Source: Dugong dugon
Lineage: Eukaryota > Chordata > Mammalia > Sirenia > Dugongidae
Assembly (NCBI GenBank): GCA_030035585.1
Contig: CM057466.1
Span: 114,962,182 to 115,026,181, forward strand
Reading direction: 5' to 3'
DNA length: 64,000 nt
The position numbers and the translations under genes are program-made. Shown here in pieces: positions 57,771 through 64,000 of the stretch; the first letter of the stretch is position 1, and every line of letters begins with the position of its first letter. The notes beneath the pieces are model-generated. The model saw only the letters and a program-made list of their open reading frames with translations. It was not told where the DNA came from and did no database searches.

Positions 57771-57987
57771 ACAAAAAAAAAAAAAATACCCATTGCCATC
57801 AAGTAGTTTCCAACTCATAGCAACCCTATAGGACAGAGTGTAACTGCCCCAAAGGGCTTCCAAGGCTGTAATCTATAAGAAAGCAGACTGCCACGTCTTT
57901 CTCTCGCAGAGCTGCTGGTGGGTTCAAACCACCAACTTTTTGGTTAGCAGCATAGCCCTTAACCACAGCACCACCAGGCCTCCTACT
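57771..57987 (-). mobile_element. AfroSINE, minus strand, long form
   Basis: Starts with the A-rich tail complement (acaaaaaaaaaaaaatac), then cgaccctatagg-type text (caaccctataggacagagtg), ggctgtaatctataagaaag, and head complement ending ccaccaggcctcct. TSD: actatccata (57761-57770) and actacccata (57988-57997), 9 of 10. It sits directly beside the previous SINE. Confidence 0.93.
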
Positions 57988-58103
57988 ACTACCCATAGCT
58001 ACCTTCTCTACTTTTTTAATTCACGTGAATTATGTAGACCCATTATAAAAATTCACACAAAGAACCACCATTATAAACTACTCCAATAAGAAAATGGAAC
58101 AAT

Positions 58104-59655
58104 GTTGCAAAATGATACAACCATTTTGGAAAATGATATGGCACTTCCTCAGAAAGCTAGAAATAGACATACCATTTGATCCAGCAATCCCACTCCTAGG
58201 AATATATCCTAGAGAAATGAGTCATTACTCAAATAGATGTATGCACACCTATGTCCATGGCAGCATTGTTCACAATAGCAGAATGATGGAAACAACCTAG
58301 ATGCCCATCAACAGATGAATGGATAAACAAACTATGGTACATACACACAGTGGAGTACTATGCAATGAGAAAGAACAACGATAAAGCATCTCATAACATG
58401 GATGAAACTGGAGGACATTATGCTGAGTGAAATAAGTCAATCACAAAAGGACAAATATTGTATGAGACCTCTATTGTAAAAACCCATGAAAAAGTTCACA
58501 CACAAAATGTAACAATCCTTGTTGGTTACCAGGGATGGGAGGGGTGGGGGGGAAATACTAAATAGGCAATTGGTAAGTGGTATCTTGGGTGAAGGGTGAG
58601 ACAGTACACAATACAGGGGAAACCAGCACAACCTGTACAAGGAAAGGTCATGGAAGCCCCACAGACACATCCAAACTCCCTGAGGGACTGAACTGCTGGG
58701 CAGAGGGCTCTGGGGACCATGGTCTCGGGGAACATCTAGCTCAATTGGCATGACACAGCTTATAAAGACAATGTTCTACATTCCACCTTGGTGAGTAGTG
58801 TCTGGGGTCTTAAAAGCCTGTGAGCGGCCATCTAAGATACTCCACTGGTCTCATCCCTTCAGGAGCAAGGGAGAATGAAGAGAACAGGATACAAGGATAA
58901 GATTAGTCCAAAGGACTAATTGTCCACAGCTACCAAGGCCTCCACAGGACTGAGTCCAGTACAGCTAGATGGTGCCCGGCTACCACCACTGACTGCTCTG
59001 ACCAGGATCACAACAGAGGGTTCTGGACAGAGCTATAGAAGGATGTAGAGCATAATTATAACTCACAAAAATAGACCAGATTTACTGGCCTAAAGGAGAC
59101 TGGAGAAACCTTGAGAGTATGGCCCCCAGACACCCTTTTAGCTCAGTGGTGAAGTTACCTCCGAGGTTCACTGTTCAGCCTGGGAGTGGACAGCCCCATA
59201 AAACCAAATGAGACTAACGAGGTACAGGAGTCCAGTGACAAGGGCTAGAAGGCAGAAGGCGTCAAGGAAGCTGGTGATAGGGAACCCAGGGTTGAGTAAG
59301 GATATTGTTGATGTGTTGTGAGATTGTCAACCATTGTCATAGGGCAACATTTGTAGTAACTGTTAAATGAGAAACTATTTTGTTCTGTAAGCCTTCATCT
59401 TAAGTGAGAATAACAGCACAATTGGAAGAGCGTAGTCAATGTCAGTGAACTGTGTATGTAAAAATTTTTGAAACTGTGTATCCTTGGCTATGTGTATTTT
59501 TACCAAAAAAAAAAAGGTTGAGAAGTTAGACGGTTTATATGTTGTGGGGTTGTTAACCAATGTCATAAAACAACATGTGTACTACTGTTTCATGAGAAAC
59601 TGTTTGTTCTGTAAGCCTTCACCTGAAGTACAATAAAATATTAAAAAAAAAAAAA
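58104..59655 (+). mobile_element. 5'-truncated L1 copy C
   Basis: Begins within the ORF2 C-terminus (gcaaaatgatacaaccattt) and continues into the same 3'UTR as copy A. AATAAA is at 59632-59637, followed by an A14 tail. It has one long 3'UTR unit plus the short final module, as in A. It contains a 10-bp in-frame-breaking difference near 58218 and loss of a few codons near 58380. No TSD could be matched between 58060-58103 and 59656-59700. The reason is unclear. Confidence 0.92.
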
Positions 59656-59664
59656 ACACCACTC

Positions 59665-59812
59665 AGAGGGATTGGGTTAGGACCTACCCTACTCTGGTAT
59701 GGCCTCATTAACATAACAAAAGGCAATCCCTATTTTCAAACAGGGTCAAGTCCACAGGTACAGAGGTTACAACTTCTATACATATTTTGGGGACACATTT
59801 CAATCTGTAACA
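59665..59812 (-). mobile_element. MaLR-like LTR fragment, minus strand
   Basis: ggcctcattaacataacaaa, caggtacagaggttacaact and tttggggacacatttcaatc, then tgtaaca match the antisense LTR 5' part seen at 15434-15956 (cctcattaacataac; tttggggggacacaattcag). The rest of the LTR is missing. Confidence 0.75.
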
Positions 59813-60296
59813 AAAGGTCCCTCCATAGCCACGCGTGGTCTCCATGCCTCTTTCCTCATTCCAATCTGTCCTTGCAGAATGTTCACTAGTTACTGCAAGA
59901 CCCTCAACAGTCACCTGCTCAAAGTGGAAGATTCGCAGTGTTAAACTGTGGCTTATGATGGCAACAAGAGGAACATGGAATTCTGGAGTTACAGTTTCAT
60001 TTTTATAAAACTACTTAATAAGATTTTATTAAATTTCCAAAAATTTATATTTTCCTCTCCCAAAATTTAAACTTTGCTTTATTTAAATAATTTCTATTTA
60101 AATATTTGATATCCATCCATCACGATTTGTAGTTAGCTTTTTTATCTTAATCATGTTAACATGTTTTAGAAAAATAACTGAAAGATATTTGAACTTATAC
60201 TTTTTTATTTTCAATATTTACTTTAATTATTGATAAACACTGCATTAAAACTTGATATACTTTGAATACAACTACATTTTTTTAAATCTTTTAAAT
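59813..60296. other. Unannotated AT-rich DNA
   Basis: No repeat recognised. 60000-60290 is strongly AT-rich with no ORF. Confidence 0.4.
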
Positions 60297-60297
60297 C

Positions 60298-60500
60298 AAG
60301 GGTTAGCAAACTTTTGCTATAAAGGGACAGATAGTAAATATTTTATGTTTTGTGGCCCATCGGTCTCTATTGCAACTACTCAAATTTGCCCCATAGCCTG
60401 AGAGCAGCCATAGACAATATGTTAAAAAATGGGCATGGCTGCATTCCAAAAAAATTTATTTACAAAACAGGGGACTGGCCTGAGAGCTGTTGACCCATGC
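60298..60500 (+). mobile_element. hAT-type MITE, 203 bp
   Basis: The start aagggttagcaaacttttgc and interior (gacagatagtaaatatttta; tttgtggcccatcggtctct; gagagcagccatagacaata) match a common mammalian hAT MITE. The right end gctgttgacccatgc is a decayed inverted repeat. Flanks tttaaatc (60290-60297) and cttaaatc (60501-60508) agree at 7 of 8, as expected for hAT. Confidence 0.8.
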
Positions 60501-60508
60501 CTTAAATC

Positions 60509-61069
60509 GTTAGTCAATAGAAGATAAGTTATATGACCATCTTGATTATAATAAGTTATTTTATTGAAATACAGGCATGAAAGATAAATTGTACGAATTA
60601 AATATCAAATGATATAGAGATTATACTGTCTTTATTTTATTATTCATCTAAAAACTGCCGCCCCACCAACCAAGCATGCTGCACTATCATTAAATTCAGC
60701 CATCTCTGACGTACCATTGTTTCACACACATATTTTCACTTATTTTTCTGTTTTGGTATTATGAAGGTATATTGCTCAAGGTAGAAAAATAGGAAGGTAA
60801 AACATATCTTAACAGTATTTTAGTTGGTTTATATTAGTATTTAGGCATATAGTGTGTGGGCTTCCATTTTACTATGACCCTGCCCACTTTGTCAGGGGTG
60901 ATCCTACACAAAGATTTAAACTTTGTTTCCCAGAGTCATACTGATGAATTAAAAGGAAGCCCACGTGAGAACTGAAATATTATTCCCAGGGTACCGGGTT
61001 GTCTCTAATTGTTTTTATGCCCATCCCCAACCCCATGCTGTGGCATTCCATAAACTAGATCAAAGCGAG
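60509..61069. other. Unannotated intergenic DNA
   Basis: AT-rich, no repeat or gene recognised. Confidence 0.4.
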
Positions 61070-61320
61070 AGTCAAAAAACCAGTTGCCATCAAGTTGATT
61101 CTGATTCATGGTGACCTCATGTGTGTCAGAGTAGAGCTGTGCTCCCTAGGGTTTTTGTTGGTTAATTTTCAGAAGTAGATCACAGGTCTTTCTTCCTAAT
61201 CTATCTTAGTCTGAAAGCTCCACTGAAACCTGTTCAGCATCATAGCGACACGGAAGCTTCCACTGGCAAACGACTGGTAGCTGCATATGTGGTGCATTTG
61301 CCAGGAATCGAACCAGGTGT
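61070..61320 (-). mobile_element. tRNA-Gly-headed SINE, body (second copy)
   Basis: On plus: ttgccatcaagttgattctg, gtgtcagagtagagctgtgc, cttagtctgaaagctccact, then ggaatcgaaccaggtgtctc (B box complement). The head is completed at 61499-61543 after an inserted AfroSINE. The same architecture as 28567-28913, so it is a family. Confidence 0.82.
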
Positions 61321-61498
61321 CTCCTGAATAAACCAAAAACCAAACCCATTGCTGTCAAGTCAATTCCGGCTCACAGAGACCTTATAGGACAGAGTAGAAC
61401 TGCCCAATAGGGTTTCCAAGGGCTGCCTGTTGGATTCAAACTGCTGGCCTTTTGGTTAGCAGCTGTAGCTCTTAACCACTACGATACCAGGGTATCCA
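61321..61498 (-). mobile_element. AfroSINE nested in tRNA-Gly SINE
   Basis: aaccaaaaaccaaacccatt, gtcaagtcaattccggctca, ttataggacagagtagaact and a head complement ending in agggtatcc. It sits between the B box and the anticodon-side head of the host SINE. No clean TSD seen. Confidence 0.9.
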
Positions 61499-61543
61499 TC
61501 TGCCAAATAGAAGGTGAAAATTCTACCACTGAACCGTCGCTGC
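61499..61543 (-). mobile_element. tRNA-Gly-headed SINE, head
   Basis: On plus: agaaggtgaaaattctacca then ctgaaccgtcgctgcc. On minus this is the tRNA-Gly-like 5' end with the A box (gttcagtggtag), completing the element at 61070. Confidence 0.82.
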
Positions 61544-61805
61544 CAAATCGAAATTAGATTAACAATGCTTTGCAAATGTTATCAGCTGATGAGGTCATAC
61601 CAGAGTAAGGTCATAATTCTAATCCTTCTGAGTGGGGTTTTATAAGACAGGGGAACAGACATGCAAATAGGGTCACAAACAGGGGGAAGACACCAAGTGA
61701 GGACCATGGACAAGTGGACCTCATGTACCCCCCATGTGATCCCCTAAGGACAGCATGGCAACACGTCTGTGGTGTTCCTGCCAGAAATGCATAACTCAAT
61801 CCAAC

Positions 61806-62010
61806 GGTGTCCCCGGGTGGTGCAAACAGTTAAGCACTAGGCTGCTAACTGAAAGACTGGCGGTTCAAACCCACCCAGAGGCACCTCAGAAAAAAGCCCT
61901 GGTGATCTACTTTTGAAAAATCAGCTACTGAAAACCCTATGGAGCAGTTCTACTCTGATGCACGTGGGGTTGAAGTGAGTGGAAATCGACTCCATGACAA
62001 CTAACCACAA
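61806..62010 (+). mobile_element. AfroSINE variant, plus strand
   Basis: ggtgtccccgggtggtgcaa, B box gttcaaaccc, aaagccctggtgatctactt, tail ggaaatcgactccatgacaa. TSD caatccaac (61797-61805) and caatctaac (62011-62019), 8 of 9. Confidence 0.92.
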
Positions 62011-62339
62011 CAATCTAACCAGGAGAAAACACCAGACAAACCCAAACTGAGAGACAGCCTACAAAGTACCGGATCAGGATTTCAAAAGTGCCAAGTTCAT
62101 GAAGAAAAGGAAAGACTCAGGCACCATCACAGACTGGAGGAGACTAAGGAGACAAGACAACCAGATACAAGGTGGACTCCCGGGTTGGATTCTGGAACAG
62201 AAAGAGGGCGTTCTTGGAAAACTAGTGAAATTCAAATTAGGTCTGTAGTTCGGTTAATTATACCAACGTTACTTCTCTGTATTGAAAACTGAACTCTGGT
62301 TCAGTAAGATGCTACATTAGGGGCAGCTGGGCAAAGGGT

Positions 62340-62507
62340 GGAGCCCTGGTGGCGCAGTGGTTAAGAGCTCAGCTGCTAACCAAAAGTTTGGCAGTTCGAA
62401 TCCACCACCAGCTCCTTGGAAACCCTGTGGGGCAGTTCTACTCTGTCCTATAGGGTCACTATGAGTCAGAATCAACTCAACCACAAAGGGTTTGATTTTT
62501 TTTGGTT
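62340..62507 (+). mobile_element. AfroSINE, plus strand, young-looking, 12-bp TSD
   Basis: The best-preserved copy: A box tggcgcagtgg (62350-62360), B box gttcgaatcc (62394-62403), short body, and a tail ending gggtttgattttttttggtt. Flanks 62328-62339 and 62508-62519 are both tgggcaaagggt, an exact TSD. Both pol III boxes look intact. Confidence 0.95.
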
Positions 62508-62519
62508 TGGGCAAAGGGT

Positions 62520-64000
62520 ATACAGAGAGTTCTGTATGATTTTTGCCACTTTTCCATAAATTTGAAATTATTACTTCAAAATAAAAAATTGTTTATAATT
62601 TAGAAAAATAATTATAATCAGAGGCATAAGCTGGGTGGAGGAGGGAGCCCCCAGGTGAAATGGACTGATTTCCTAATGTAAAGACCACCGTAGCCAAGAC
62701 ATGTCTACACCCCAGGAGTCCCAGTCTGCTTCCCGGGGCCTCCGCCTTAAACACCACCACGCAACAGAAGATCTCCAGAAATATGAGAGCTCCGCCATTG
62801 CAATTAGGGCTCACTCTGACAAGGTGGAGGTGTGGGGAGGAGATGAAATGGAGATGTCTTCTATGTGAAAAATCAAATACTTAATTAGGTTCAAATGGAT
62901 AGGTCAAAACTCAGAGAGAGGTTAAAGCTCTCTCCAACCATTATAGCCCAACCTTCTCTTACAGATACAACCCCTCTCTGCTCCAGATTTATCTGAACAA
63001 CCTCGTAACCCCATTGGCTCTAATAGTCTTTGCTCTGAAACTTTCTTCCTAAATTATCCTGCAAAACCTTCTACAATACTCAAATCATGAAGAAAATTCT
63101 ACATAACCGTTTCTCAAGGCATGATTTTCTATCAAGAGGATCTGCAGCAAGCACAGCTTTCCAGACACGAAATCACTCCTACCGTTGAAGAACCCTCCTG
63201 ATCTGCTGCAATGAAAGCATTTTTTTGTTAAAGTTCCCGGGGACTCACTGCAAACGTCTTGCCTTTTGTGGATTGAAGCCATATTTCTGATGTCATTTTA
63301 ATAGTTTTTTTGTGTACATTCTCAATATCTATTGAACTTGTAGTTTGATTATAGGTGCAATGAATAATTTTTCTGTCATTTACATTCTAAAAGAAACGCA
63401 TCCATGAAATAACACACAATCTGACTTCACCATAAATTCTCTTTTCAGACATTCATTTGGTCAGATTCACAAAGGCTTCATGTCAGATGATTATTTCTGG
63501 CTTTCACTCATCATTCTCCCTCTCCAAATTCACCTTAAGACGTGATTCTCAGATACTGCGCACCAGAAGTAATTGATCCTCAAGACATCCCTTTGGTAGT
63601 GCAGGCTTTTCATGCTGTTCTTTTAGCCATGCGTTTAGTCAGATATGGGTACCAACTGGTAGGTCATATGAGCTGTGTTCTCACGGAGCTGTGAGCACCA
63701 GTACATTCTCACAAAACAGCAGTAAAGATTTAGCTGTTAAAAAAGATAAAACCTATAACATCCTTTTCTCGGCCGGCCAGTCTATATCATATGGATCTTC
63801 AGGTGCCCCCTCAAATTCTAAACTATTGCCTGTGAGGTTCTATATGGTCTCTGGCTGGGATGAGGTGGGGCTAAATGATGCCGTATAACAAAGTGCACCC
63901 TTAAAAGCCTTCTCTTCCTGGTTATGGTCCTCAACTCCGTGGTAGGACCCAGTGGGCTCCCTAGAAACGACCATGACAACATAAACATTAAACCCACTAT
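62520..64000. other. Unannotated intergenic DNA
   Basis: No repeat or gene recognised to the window end. Short ORFs lack motifs. Confidence 0.4.

Noticed and set aside
1-64000. Bacterial or phage content, operons, CRISPR, or a new defence system
   Set aside because: The DNA is dominated by vertebrate retroelements; no prokaryotic gene density, ribosome-binding sites or long intact ORFs outside L1.

Overview
The window looks like intergenic nuclear DNA from an afrotherian mammal, most probably an elephant. The evidence is the dominant short repeat: a tRNA-headed SINE (A box tggcgcagtgg, B box gttcgaatcc) with a tail shared with RTE/BovB-type LINEs, the known AfroSINE design. About 20 copies or fragments are present on both strands. 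Older pan-mammalian repeats (MIR, L2, hAT MITEs, old L1) and ERVL/MaLR-type LTRs fit the same picture. I found no host protein-coding gene, rRNA, functional tRNA, CRISPR array or prokaryotic feature. The longest open frames belong to L1 retrotransposons; the remaining short ORFs look like chance frames.

Layout. 1-6996: an L1 (copy A) entering the window inside its 5'UTR, with broken ORF1 and ORF2 and a 3'UTR. 6997-8413: an old L1 3' end split by a truncated younger L1 3' end (7103-7548) with an 18-bp target-site duplication (TSD). 8414-32337: unique-looking DNA with scattered SINEs, MIR/L2 pieces, a hAT element, a solo LTR (15434-15956), an LTR fragment (18345-18600), an ERVL-like LTR with a tRNA-Leu-type primer-binding site (20622-21460), a tRNA-Gly-headed SINE (28567-28913) and minisatellites. 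32390-40053: a full-length L1 (copy B, about 7.66 kb) inserted into an RTE/SINE relic, with a 10-bp TSD. Its ORF2 has only four 1-nt length changes, all in A-runs, and no in-frame nonsense codon. 40064-51634: microsatellites, two hAT elements with 8-bp TSDs, an 83-bp minisatellite, MIRs and SINEs. 51640-52157: solo LTR with a 5-bp TSD. 52282-53822: an old L1 pierced by RTE and SINE pieces. 56846-57462: an LTR containing exact 60-bp-period repeats. 58104-59655: a third, truncated L1 (copy C). 60298-62507: a hAT element, a SINE nested in a tRNA-Gly SINE, and two further SINEs.

There is no operon-like cooperation here. The logic is autonomous LINEs (L1, RTE) supplying the machinery, SINEs parasitising the RTE tail, and insertions nesting in one another so that their relative ages can be read from TSDs. 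The most interesting points are: an A7 frameshift shared by both long L1 copies at the same ORF2 site; extra tandem 3'UTR units in copy B; the tRNA-Gly/RTE chimeric SINE; an ERVL-type LTR sharing a module with the MaLR-like LTRs; and a dense MYB-like motif cluster. I see no convincing new biological system. Family names come from recognition by eye, not from a database search.
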